Part shown: piece after piece, positions 24,062 to 32,205 of the stretch
Position numbering within the stretch: position 1 is the stretch's first letter
How the letters are laid out: each line of letters opens with the position of its first letter
DNA from: Microthrixaceae bacterium
GTDB taxonomy: Bacteria; Actinomycetota; Acidimicrobiia; Acidimicrobiales; DATDAH01
Direction: 5' to 3'
Length of the DNA stretch: 53,368 nucleotides
Assembly (NCBI GenBank): GCA_020637195.1
Contig: JACJWK010000022.1
Span: forward strand, 1-53,368
Program-made: the position numbers and the translations under genes
The notes under the pieces: generated by a model
Seen by the model: only the letters and a program-made list of their open reading frames with translations
Told to the model about the DNA's origin: nothing
The model's database searches: none

Positions 24062-27000
24062 TCGACCGCCTCGGGGCCTGGGCCCGCCGTCGCGCCCAGC
24101 CGCTCGTCGTCTCCGTCCTCGTCGTCGTGGGCTGTCTCCTCCAGGCCCCGGGCCGGCTCGTCCGCGACACCAAGCTCGACCTGGTCATCGACCCGGTCGG
24201 CTTCCTGGCCCGGACGCTGCACCTCTGGGACCCGTCGGGATCGTTCGGCCAGCTCCAGAACCAGGCCGTCGGGTACCTCTTCCCCATCGGCCCGTTCTTC
24301 GCGATCGGGAACGCGCTCGGCGTCCCCGGGTGGATCCTCCAGCGGGCGTGGTTCGCGGCGTTGCTCCTCGTCGGCCTCTGGGGCGCGCTGCGCGTGCTGG
24401 AGTCGCTCGACGTCGGGCGCCCCGGCTCCCGGGTCCTCGGCGCCACCGCCTACGGGCTCAGCCCGTCGATCCTGACCCTCGTCGGCTTCCAGTCGGGCGC
24501 CGAGCTGCCCCACGCCCTGCTCCCGTGGGCGCTGCTGCCCCTGATCGTCGGGGCCCGCCGCGGCTCCCCGCGCCGGGCCGCCGCCCTGTCCGGGCTCGCG
24601 ATCGTGGCGATGGGCGGGGTCAACGCCGCGGCCACCGCCGCGGTGCTGGTGCTCCCCGCGCTCTGGCTCGTGACGCGTGCGCCGGGGCCCCGCCGGCGGG
24701 CCCTGCTCGGCTGGTGGAGCCTCGCCGTCGTGCTGGCCACGACCTGGTGGGGCGTGGGCCTCGTGCTGCAGGGCCGGTACGGGCTGGCGTTCGCGGACTA
24801 CACCGAGACGGCGTCGATCACGACCTCGACCACCTCCGCGGTCGAGGCCCTGCGCGGCACGAGCAACTGGGTGGGGTACCTCGTCGTGGGCGGCCGGCCC
24901 TGGCTGCAGGGCGCCTGGTCGCTCATCACCCTGCCGGCCGCGGTGGTCGCCACGAGCCTGCTCACCGCGCTCGGGCTCGGCGGCCTGGCGCGGCGCGACC
25001 TCCCCGAGCGCACGTTCTGGGTCCTCTCGCTCGGCGCCGCCGTCACCGTGCTGACCGTCGGGTACACCGGCGCCTTCGGCGGCGCCGTCGCCGGTCCCGC
25101 ACGCGACCTGCTCGACGGCCCGCTCGCCCCGTTCCGCAACCTCCACAAGTTCAGCCCGGTCGTGGCGCTGCCCGTGGCGGTCGGTGTCGCCCACGCGAGC
25201 GCCACCCTCACGTCCTGGGCGCGCCGCTCCTGGGAGCGCACGGGACGCCGCTCGCCGTCGTGGTCGCGCCCCCTCGCCGCCGGCCTCGCGCTGGCGCTGC
25301 TCGGCGCCGCGGCCTTCCCGGTCGTCTCCGGCAGGGTCGCCACGCTGGGCTCCTTCGAGGACCTGCCCGGCTACTGGCGCGAGACCGCCGACTGGCTCAA
25401 CGCCAACAGCGACGGCGAGCGCGCGCTCGTCGTCCCCGGGGCCTCGTTCGGCGAGTACGAGTGGGGGCGCACCTTCAACGAGCCGCTCCAGCCCCTGGTC
25501 GACCAGCCGTGGGCGGTGCGCGACCTGATCCCGCTCGGCTCGGTGGGCGCGGTCCGGCTCCTCGACGGCGTCGAGGAGCTGTTCACGTCCGGACGGTCCT
25601 CGCCCGCCCTCGCGCCGTACCTGGCCCGCGCCGGGGTGCGCTACGTCGTCGCCCGCAACGACCTCGACGTCCGCCGCGTCACGGCGTCGCGGCCCCTGGT
25701 GGTGCGCTCGGTGCTGGCCGGGAGCCCGGGTCTGGAGCGCGTCGCGGCGTTCGGGCCCGAGGTCGACCCGCCCGGCCTCACCACCCGGCTGGTCCCCGGG
25801 CTCGACGAGGCCAACGACGAGACCCTCCGAGCCGTCGAGATCTACGAGGTCGCGCCGGACGCGCGCCGCGTCACCACCTACCCGACCGCGGGCACCCGCG
25901 TCGTGAGCGGCGGCCCCGAGGCGCTGCTCCCGATCGAGGAGGCCCTCCCGCTCGACGGCTCCGCCACGATGCTCGCGGGCGACGAGCGCGGTGAGCTCGG
26001 CCCCGACGACCAGTGGGTCCTCACCGACGACCTCGGCCGTCGCGACGTCAACTACGGGCGGGTCCACACCAACGCCTCGTACGTCCTGACCGAGGACGAG
26101 CCCTCACCCAACACCGGCCGCTCACCACACGACCGCCTCGTGGTGCCCGGAGTCGAGCACCAGACGACCGCCCGCAACCGCGGCGCCGCGGAGATCCGCG
26201 CCTCGTCCTACGCCCTCGGTCTCGCCCGGCTCCCCGAGGCCCAGCCGTTCGCGGCCTTCGACGGTGATCCCGGCACGGTCTGGCGACCGCAGCGCCTCGG
26301 GTCCGCGGTCGGCGACTGGGTCGAGCTCCGCCTGGACGAGCCCGTCGACGTCGCGAGCATCGGCGTCGAGATCCCACCCGCCCGCGTCGGTCGCGGACGC
26401 GTCGCGCGGGTGCTCGTCACCACCGACGCCGGCCGCCGCCAGGCCAACCTGGCCGCCAGCGCCGGCGCGAACGGCATCGAGCTGCCCGCGGGCGAGACCC
26501 GGACGATCCGGCTCACGATCACCGACGTCGAGGGCGGGACGAACGCGCTCGAGGGCCCCGGCATCAGCGAGATCACGATCCCCGGCCTGGAGCTGGAGCG
26601 CCCGCTCGTCACCCCCGACGACCGGCCCGACGCCCTCGACGGCTCCGGCGAGCCGCTGATCGTGCTCGACCGCCTCCGGGCCGATCCGTTCGACCTCACC
26701 CGGCACGACGAGGAGAGCGGGTTGCACCGGGTCCTGCGCCTGCCCGACGCCGGGACGTTCACGGTGTCGGGCACCGCGACACCGGTCCCCGGCCTCGACC
26801 TCATCCGTCTCGTGGACTCCCTGGGCGAGCCGGGGGCGATCGACGTCCAGTCGACCTCGACCTGGGGCGGGTTGCCCGCCTTCTCGGCCCGTCGCCTGCT
26901 CGACGGCGATCCCGCCACGTCGTGGGTGTCGGACCCCTCGAACCCGGTGCCCACGGTCACCCTGCGCTGGGACGAGCCGCGCACCCTCGACGAGGTGCGC

Positions 27001-28176
27001 ATCGTCGACACCGGCCCGCCCACCGAGCAGGCCGCCCGCCTCCGGCTCGAGAGCCCCGCCGGCGACCGCGAGGTGGTGATCGGCGGTGCGGGCGGCGGCG
27101 CCTTCGCCCCCCTCACCACCGACGAGGTCACGGTGTCGTTCCCCACGACGGTGGACCCGTTCGCCAACGCCACCCGGGCCGTCGGCCTGGCCGAGCTCCG
27201 CTTCCCGGCGCTCGACGACCTGCGCCGGCCGACGCTCGACCCCGACGCCGAGGTCACCCGCGCCTGCGGTGACGGCCCCGAGGTGTCCATCGACGGTCGC
27301 GCGGTGCCCACCTCGCTCACGGGCACGGTCGCCGACCTCCTCGAGGCCCGACCCCTCACGCTCGAGACCTGCGCCGGCCCCGTGCGCCTCGACGCGGGGC
27401 GCCACGACGTGGACGCTCCCGCCGACGGCCAGTTCGCGCCGGCGCGACTCGTCCTGCGCGGTGACACCGCTCCCGCCGCCCCGGCGGGCGGCCGCGCGGT
27501 CGAGGAGCGGGACTGGGGCGCCACCCGTCGCACGGTCCAGGTCGGCGCCGGCGACGAGGCGTACCTGGCCCTCGCGGAGAACTTCAACGACGGCTGGCGG
27601 GCGACCCTCGACGGGACCGTCCTCGAGCCCGTCCGCCTGGACGGGTGGCGCCAGGCCTGGGTGGTCCCGGCCGGTGCGGGCGGCCCCGTGACCCTCACCT
27701 TCGCCCCGGACCGCCCGTACCGCGCCGGCCTGGCCCTGGGTGCCCTGTTCGTCGTCGCCCTCGTCGCGTTGGCGGTCGTCGGCCCGCGGCGGCGCCGGCA
27801 GCCACCCCCGGCGGACGGCCGCACCCTGTCGCCCCTGCTCGTCGTCGCCGTCGCCCTCGTCGCCGGCGTCGCGATCGGCGGGCCCCTCGTGCTGTTCGTC
27901 CCGCTCCTGTTGCTCCTGCCCGGGCGGGACGACTCGCTGCCGTTCCTCGCCGGCCTCGCCTACCTCGGCGCCGGCGTGCTCGTCGCGCTCAACGCGGGGC
28001 CGGGCGGCAACGCGTTCGGCGCCGCGACGCAGATCCTGGCCGTGGAGGCGGTGGCGGCGGTGCTGATCAGCCTGGTCCCGCCGACGTGGCCGGCGCTGCC
28101 GTGGCTCCGGGCCCGGGACGGGGACGGGCCACCAGCAGCACCGACAGCCCGAACGGCATCGGCGCCCGACGGATGA
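24058..28176 (+). CDS. AftD-like alpha-(1->3)-arabinofuranosyltransferase homologue (DUF3367 type)
   Basis: Codes for 1372 residues, close in size and layout to mycobacterial AftD. The signature DTKLDLVIDPVGFLARTL after helix 1 (about residues 39-56) matches the GT-C catalytic loop of the family. About ten helices follow, then the conserved FRNLHKFSPVV segment. An extracytoplasmic half has two discoidin-like modules (FAAFDGDPGTVW about residue 735; LLDGDPATSWVS about 945). An NFNDGWRATLDG module and three or four C-terminal helices close the protein. The likely activity is transfer of arabinofuranose, or another sugar, from a polyprenyl-phosphate donor onto an envelope glycan. GTG 24058 overlaps the sulfotransferase stop. 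It is the last gene of the operon; its final 110 bases overlap, antisense, the end of the GT2-methyltransferase gene. Confidence 0.88.
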   Translation: MIDRLGAWARRRAQPLVVSVLVVVGCLLQAPGRLVRDTKLDLVIDPVGFLARTLHLWDPSGSFGQLQNQAVGYLFPIGPFFAIGNALGVPGWILQRAWFAALLLVGLWGALRVLESLDVGRPGSRVLGATAYGLSPSILTLVGFQSGAELPHALLPWALLPLIVGARRGSPRRAAALSGLAIVAMGGVNAAATAAVLVLPALWLVTRAPGPRRRALLGWWSLAVVLATTWWGVGLVLQGRYGLAFADYTETASITTSTTSAVEALRGTSNWVGYLVVGGRPWLQGAWSLITLPAAVVATSLLTALGLGGLARRDLPERTFWVLSLGAAVTVLTVGYTGAFGGAVAGPARDLLDGPLAPFRNLHKFSPVVALPVAVGVAHASATLTSWARRSWERTGRRSPSWSRPLAAGLALALLGAAAFPVVSGRVATLGSFEDLPGYWRETADWLNANSDGERALVVPGASFGEYEWGRTFNEPLQPLVDQPWAVRDLIPLGSVGAVRLLDGVEELFTSGRSSPALAPYLARAGVRYVVARNDLDVRRVTASRPLVVRSVLAGSPGLERVAAFGPEVDPPGLTTRLVPGLDEANDETLRAVEIYEVAPDARRVTTYPTAGTRVVSGGPEALLPIEEALPLDGSATMLAGDERGELGPDDQWVLTDDLGRRDVNYGRVHTNASYVLTEDEPSPNTGRSPHDRLVVPGVEHQTTARNRGAAEIRASSYALGLARLPEAQPFAAFDGDPGTVWRPQRLGSAVGDWVELRLDEPVDVASIGVEIPPARVGRGRVARVLVTTDAGRRQANLAASAGANGIELPAGETRTIRLTITDVEGGTNALEGPGISEITIPGLELERPLVTPDDRPDALDGSGEPLIVLDRLRADPFDLTRHDEESGLHRVLRLPDAGTFTVSGTATPVPGLDLIRLVDSLGEPGAIDVQSTSTWGGLPAFSARRLLDGDPATSWVSDPSNPVPTVTLRWDEPRTLDEVRIVDTGPPTEQAARLRLESPAGDREVVIGGAGGGAFAPLTTDEVTVSFPTTVDPFANATRAVGLAELRFPALDDLRRPTLDPDAEVTRACGDGPEVSIDGRAVPTSLTGTVADLLEARPLTLETCAGPVRLDAGRHDVDAPADGQFAPARLVLRGDTAPAAPAGGRAVEERDWGATRRTVQVGAGDEAYLALAENFNDGWRATLDGTVLEPVRLDGWRQAWVVPAGAGGPVTLTFAPDRPYRAGLALGALFVVALVALAVVGPRRRRQPPPADGRTLSPLLVVAVALVAGVAIGGPLVLFVPLLLLLPGRDDSLPFLAGLAYLGAGVLVALNAGPGGNAFGAATQILAVEAVAAVLISLVPPTWPALPWLRARDGDGPPAAPTARTASAPDG

Positions 28177-29608
28177 TGCGGCGCTCGACGGCGGTGAGCG
28201 CCTCGAGCACGCGGTTCGCGGCGGGGCCCACGTCGCTGGCCTCCTCCTGGTCGTCGCCCACGAGGTGACGCAGGGGCGTCCTGCGGATCAGGAAGGCGAG
28301 CGGAGCCAGCCAGGAGTGGAAGTAGGTGACCCGCACGCAGTCGAGGCCGGCGTCCTCGGCGACGCGCCGCAACCGGGGCACCGTGTAGCGCCGGCGGTGC
28401 CCGAGCACGACGTCGTGGTCGCTCCACGCCCACTCGTAGGCCGGCACCGCGAGCACCAGCACCCCGTCGTCACGCACGACGCGGCGCAACTCGGCCAGGG
28501 CGGCGACATCGTCGTCGAGGTGCTCGAGCACGTCGAGGCTGGTGAGCAGGGCCGCGCTGGCGTCGCGGAACGGCAGGGCCTCGGCCCGCGCCAGCACGGG
28601 CCCCGAGGCGGGCCCGACCAGCCGCGACGCCCGATCGGCGGCGAGCAGGCTGAGATCGGTGCCGACGGTGCGCGCGTACCGGCCGGCGAGGGCTTCGAGG
28701 ACCGCTCCGGTGCCGCAGCCGACGTCGACCGCGAGGCCGCCCCGGTCGGCGCCGGCCCGCTCGGCCTCCTGCAGCACCAGCCGGCGCTTGGCCCGGAACC
28801 ACCAGTGGCGGCGCTCGGTGGCCGCCATGACCTCGTACTTCCCGGCGGCCATCGCGGTCGCCGGGCCGTCCCCCGGTGGCCGGTGGCCGGGGCGGGCGGG
28901 ACCGAGGTCGCGTCGGATCCGCACGGCGTCGACGAACGACCGCAGCCCGCTGCGCAGCCCCACCCGGCTGCCCTCCACGTGACCCCAGGCGATCGGCATC
29001 TCGCCGATCGTCAGCCCGGCCTGACGGGCCCGGGCGAGGACCTCGATGTCGAAGGCGAAGCCGGTGGTGCGCAGCGGGGGGAACACGGTGCCCGCGGCGG
29101 CGGCCGTGAACCCCTTCAGCCCGCACTGCGTGTCGAGGCTGTCGGTGAGGCCGAGGCGCCGGAGCAGGCCGTTGTAGGTGCGCCCGATGAGCACGCGGTG
29201 GCGCGGTGCCGCCACCGTGATCGTGCTGTCCGGGTGGCTCCGGGTGGCCACGACCACCTCGTCGGGACCCGCCTCGACCCGACGGAAGCAGGCCTCGATG
29301 TCGGCGGTGTCGGTGGCGAGGTCGGCGTCGGCGAAGGCCCGCACCGCGCCCGCGGCGGCCTGCATGCCGGCCCGCACCGCCGCGCCCTTGCCCTGGTTGA
29401 CGCCCAGTTCGACGATGGTCACGGTCAGGCCGAGCTCGGCGGCCAACCCCTTCGCGATGGCGGGCGTGCCGTCGTCGCTCCCGTCGTCCACGAGGAGCAC
29501 CTCGGTCCCGGGATCGTTCAGCGGCGACGTGGCGATGGCGGCGATCGTCGACCCGATGCGGGACGCCTCGCGGTACATGGGGATGACGAGGGTCCGGGCC
29601 GGGGCCAT
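28067..29608 (-). CDS. GT2 glycosyltransferase fused to a SAM methyltransferase
   Basis: Codes for 513 residues in one open frame. Residues 1-250 are a family-2 glycosyltransferase of the dolichyl-phosphate mannose/glucose synthase type: LVIPMYREASRIG, VLLVDDGSDDGT, the acidic ADADLATD metal site, and DTQCGLKGF. Residues 265-500 are a class I methyltransferase: ERRHWWFRAKRR, motif I AVDVGCGTGAVLEALA, then LTSLDVLEHLDDD, then VVLGHRRRYTVPRL. The normal end MPFGLSVLLVARP is followed by about 12 extra residues that overlap the AftD-like gene. It could make a polyprenyl-phosphate sugar and methylate a sugar or lipid nearby. ATG 29608 has no ribosome site but lies just behind a TACTAT box, so it is probably leaderless. 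It is divergent from the GT4 gene. Confidence 0.87.
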   Translation of the reverse strand: MAPARTLVIPMYREASRIGSTIAAIATSPLNDPGTEVLLVDDGSDDGTPAIAKGLAAELGLTVTIVELGVNQGKGAAVRAGMQAAAGAVRAFADADLATDTADIEACFRRVEAGPDEVVVATRSHPDSTITVAAPRHRVLIGRTYNGLLRRLGLTDSLDTQCGLKGFTAAAAGTVFPPLRTTGFAFDIEVLARARQAGLTIGEMPIAWGHVEGSRVGLRSGLRSFVDAVRIRRDLGPARPGHRPPGDGPATAMAAGKYEVMAATERRHWWFRAKRRLVLQEAERAGADRGGLAVDVGCGTGAVLEALAGRYARTVGTDLSLLAADRASRLVGPASGPVLARAEALPFRDASAALLTSLDVLEHLDDDVAALAELRRVVRDDGVLVLAVPAYEWAWSDHDVVLGHRRRYTVPRLRRVAEDAGLDCVRVTYFHSWLAPLAFLIRRTPLRHLVGDDQEEASDVGPAANRVLEALTAVERRIIRRAPMPFGLSVLLVARPRPGPGATAAPATSAGPG

Positions 29609-29617
29609 GCGCAGGCG

Positions 29618-29623
29618 ATAGTA
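29618..29623 (-). promoter_or_regulatory. Leaderless -10 box TACTAT for the GT2-methyltransferase gene
   Basis: TACTAT on the minus strand is followed by 9 bases and ATG 29608. Only 20 bases separate ATG 29608 from the divergent GTG 29629. No good TANNNT box is visible for the plus-strand gene within this spacer. Confidence 0.45.
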
Positions 29624-29628
29624 GAAGA

Positions 29629-30795
29629 GTGACCGCCCCCGAACCGGCCTCCCCCGAGCGGCTCGCCCGCCTCGCCGAGGCCGGCGGCATCCGCCGGGTC
29701 CACCTGCTGGCGTGGCGCGACCTGGACGACCCCGAGGCGGGGGGCTCCGAGCAGCACGCGTCACAGCTGGCCCGCCACTGGGCCGGCGCGGGGCTCGACG
29801 TCACGCTCCACACCGGTGCGGTCGCGGGGCGGCCCGCCCGCGTCGAGCGCGACGGCTTCCACGTCGTGCGCGGCGGCGGCCACCTCTCCGTGTTCCCGCG
29901 CACCGTGCTGTGGGAGTGGTCCGGGCGGGCCGGGCCCCGCGACGGGCTCGTGGACATCTTCCACGGCATCACCTTCTTCTCGCCCCTGTGGGCGCGGGGC
30001 CCCCGGGTGGGCTTCGTCCACCACGTGCACCTCGGCACCTGGCCCCTGCGGATGCCTCCCGGCATGGCCCAGTTGGGCCACTTCCAGGAGCGGGTGCTCC
30101 AGCCGCTCGTCTACCGGCGCGCCACCCTGGTCACGCCGTCGGAGGCCACCCGACGCGAGGTGATCGACAAGCTCGGGATGCGCCACGCCGACATCCGGGT
30201 GGCCCCCAACGGCGTCGACCCCCGGTTCCGGGCCGGCGGCACCCGGAGCGCCGCGCCCCTGGTGCTGGCCGTGGGTCGCCTCGTGCCCCACAAGGGGTTC
30301 GACGCCGCCCTCCGGGCCATCGCCACCGCGTGCCGGGAGCGCCCCGGGACGCGCGTCGAGGTGGTCGGCGACGGGCCGGCCCGGCCCGACCTCGAGCGAC
30401 TCGCCGTCGACCTCGGCCTCGCCGACCGGATCACCTTCCGGGGCCGGGTCGACGACGCCGAGCTCGTCGCCGCGTACCAGCGGGCCTGGGTGGTGGCGAA
30501 CGCCTCGCTCCAGGAGGGGTGGGGGCTCACCCTCACCGAGGCCGCGGCGTGTGGCACCCCCGCGGTGGCCACCCGCATCCCGGGCCACACCGAGGCCGTG
30601 GCGGACGGCGAGAGCGGCCTGCTCGTCGACGGCGAGGCCGAGATGGCGGCCGCCCTCGGCCGGGTCCTCGACGACGCCGGGCTGCGGGCGCGCCTCGCCG
30701 CGGGCGCGACGCGGCACGCGGCGCGCTTCACCTGGGCGGCCAGCGCCGAGACCGTCCTCCGGGCGCTCGTCGACGACGCGGCCCGGCGGCGCTGA
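29629..30795 (+). CDS. GT4 family glycosyltransferase
   Basis: Codes for 388 residues and is cytoplasmic or membrane-peripheral. The N-terminal Rossmann half starts with RVHLLAWRDLDDPEAGGSEQ. The C-terminal half has the retaining GT4 motifs VLAVGRLVPHKGFDAALRA, VVGDGPARPDLE, NASLQEGWGLTLTEAAACG (the nucleotide-sugar-binding E-x7-E: Glu in QEGWG and LTEA) and PAVATRIPGHTEAV. Such enzymes transfer a sugar from an NDP-sugar onto a lipid or glycan acceptor, probably mannose, glucose or a related sugar. It starts at GTG 29629, divergent from and 20 bases away from the GT2-methyltransferase gene. The lytic transglycosylase gene follows 94 bases later. The acceptor is unknown; the setting suggests the early cytoplasmic steps of the envelope glycan. 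Confidence 0.92.
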   Translation: MTAPEPASPERLARLAEAGGIRRVHLLAWRDLDDPEAGGSEQHASQLARHWAGAGLDVTLHTGAVAGRPARVERDGFHVVRGGGHLSVFPRTVLWEWSGRAGPRDGLVDIFHGITFFSPLWARGPRVGFVHHVHLGTWPLRMPPGMAQLGHFQERVLQPLVYRRATLVTPSEATRREVIDKLGMRHADIRVAPNGVDPRFRAGGTRSAAPLVLAVGRLVPHKGFDAALRAIATACRERPGTRVEVVGDGPARPDLERLAVDLGLADRITFRGRVDDAELVAAYQRAWVVANASLQEGWGLTLTEAAACGTPAVATRIPGHTEAVADGESGLLVDGEAEMAAALGRVLDDAGLRARLAAGATRHAARFTWAASAETVLRALVDDAARRR

Positions 30796-30889
30796 CGGCG
30801 GCGCGGCTCAAGGCCCGGGCCGACCCGGCCGACGGGAGGAGGACGGCGCCCCCCGGGCGCCCGCGCCGAACCCGCCCTCGCACCCGGAC

Positions 30890-32059
30890 GTGCCCACCCT
30901 GCGCCGCCACTCCGCCCACCTGCTCGCGACCGCGCTGACCGTCGCCACGACCCTGGGCTCGTTGGCGCGCCCGGTGTCGGCGCAGGACGCGCCGCCCCCC
31001 GCGGCATCCCCCGCCGGCGAGATCTCCCCGGCGCTCGCCGACGTCCCCGTGGTGGGCGGCGAGTACCTGGTCCTGCGGGAGGCACTCGACGCGGCACGAG
31101 CGACGCGGACGCGGGCGACGGCCGAGCTCTCCGAGCTGCGCCCGGCGAAGGTGCAGCTCGAGGCGCGGGTCGGGCGGGCCCGGGAGCAGCGCCGCCAGGC
31201 GGAGAAGCGACTCGCGTACGTGGAGGCCGCCATGGAGGCGTTGGCGGTGGCGTCCTACACGGAGAGCGGCGCCCCCCCGGTGCCGCTCCTCGACCCGTCC
31301 GCGGCCAACGAGTCCCGCCAGCGCGAGGTGCTGGCCTCGACCGTGAACGCCGCGCAGGTGGAGGATCGCGACGCCGCCGCGGCGGACCGGGACGACGCCA
31401 TCCGGGAGCTGAGCCTGAGCCGGGCGCTGCTCGACAACGTCATCGGGCGCATCGAGGACGCCGAGGCGGCCGAGCGCCAGGCCGCGAAGGACGAGATCGA
31501 GCTCGCCCCCCGCGTCGCCGAGGCCCGGGTGCTCGCCCGGGTCGACGGTGTCGACTTCCCCCTCGTCGCCCTCGACGCCTACTACCGGGGCGCGGAGACG
31601 GTCGCCGACGAGGACCCGGCGTGCGGGCTCGAGTGGTGGGCGCTGGCCGGCATCTCGCGGGTCGAGGGCCGCCACGGCACGTTCGGCGGCTCCGAGCTCG
31701 AGGCCGACGGCGACGTCACCAAGCCCATCATCGGCATCCCGCTGCCCGCCATCGGCGAGACCGACGGCGGCGTGCTCGACGGCGACCCGACCGTCGACCA
31801 CGCCGTCGGGCCGATGCAGTTCATCCCGTCGACCTGGCGGCGCTGGGGACGCGACGGCAACGGCGACGGCGTCGCCGATCCGCAGAACCTGTACGACGCG
31901 GCGCGGTCGGCGGCCGCGTACCTGTGCGCCAGCGGGCCCGGCCTCGGCGAGGACGCGGGCCTGCGCCGGGCGTACTTCAGCTACAACCACTCACAGGCCT
32001 ACGTCGAGCAGGTGCTCGGCCACGCCCGCGAGTACCAGCGCGCCGTCCCTCTGGACTGA
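30890..32059 (+). CDS. Secreted lytic transglycosylase with coiled-coil N-terminus
   Basis: Codes for 389 residues. A signal peptide of about 33 residues ends at VSAQD. Residues 60-205 are predicted coiled coil, rich in Ala, Arg and Glu with heptads (ARVGRAREQRRQAEKRLAYV). The C-terminal catalytic domain is of the MltB/SLT_2 type: GLEWWALAGISRVEGRHGTF with the catalytic Glu near residue 258, AVGPMQFIPSTWRRWG, and QNLYDAARSAAAYLC. It would cleave peptidoglycan between MurNAc and GlcNAc outside the membrane. The coiled coil is reminiscent of NlpC/RipA-type wall hydrolases where it controls activity; that regulation is inference. GTG 30890 is the first start codon after a GGGAGGAGGA run, but the spacing (about 50 bases) is poor, so the exact start is uncertain. 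Confidence 0.85.
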   Translation: MPTLRRHSAHLLATALTVATTLGSLARPVSAQDAPPPAASPAGEISPALADVPVVGGEYLVLREALDAARATRTRATAELSELRPAKVQLEARVGRAREQRRQAEKRLAYVEAAMEALAVASYTESGAPPVPLLDPSAANESRQREVLASTVNAAQVEDRDAAAADRDDAIRELSLSRALLDNVIGRIEDAEAAERQAAKDEIELAPRVAEARVLARVDGVDFPLVALDAYYRGAETVADEDPACGLEWWALAGISRVEGRHGTFGGSELEADGDVTKPIIGIPLPAIGETDGGVLDGDPTVDHAVGPMQFIPSTWRRWGRDGNGDGVADPQNLYDAARSAAAYLCASGPGLGEDAGLRRAYFSYNHSQAYVEQVLGHAREYQRAVPLD

Positions 32060-32108
32060 CACCGCCGCCGCGGGCCCCGAGCGCGACCGCGGCGCGCCAC
32101 CGGCCTGC

Positions 32109-32114
32109 TACGTT
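32109..32114 (+). promoter_or_regulatory. Possible upstream -10 box TACGTT before the peptide ABC operon
   Basis: TACGTT has the TANNNT form and lies 14 bases upstream of the CRP-like palindrome. A start here would place the palindrome in the early transcribed region. No -35 is evident. Confidence 0.25.
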
Positions 32115-32127
32115 GCGCCGTCTCTGC

Positions 32128-32143
32128 TGTGGCAGCCGTCACA
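32128..32143. promoter_or_regulatory. CRP/GlxR-like operator
   Basis: TGTGG-CAGCCG-TCACA matches the CRP-family consensus TGTGA-N6-TCACA at nine of ten fixed positions. It is part of a longer 8-base inverted repeat (32124-32131 with 32140-32147). It overlaps a plausible -35 GTCACA (32138-32143), 17 bases before a -10 TAACGT (32161-32166). It lies upstream of the peptide ABC operon. Confidence 0.5.
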
Positions 32144-32166
32144 GCAGCGACGTGCCGGGGTAACGT
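32138..32166 (+). promoter_or_regulatory. Candidate promoter of the peptide ABC operon
   Basis: GTCACA (32138-32143), a 17-base spacer and TAACGT (32161-32166), then a leader of about 35 bases with an AGGGGGG-like ribosome site before GTG 32206. The -35 overlaps the CRP-like palindrome. Confidence 0.4.
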
Positions 32167-32205
32167 CCGGGGCGCAGCACCGATCGCACACCCAGGGGGG
32201 ACACC

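Noticed and set aside
30551..30889. Longer N-terminus for the lytic transglycosylase
   Set aside because: It would overlap the GT4 gene with Arg/Pro-rich nonsense and bury the signal peptide; GTG 30890 places the signal peptide at the start.
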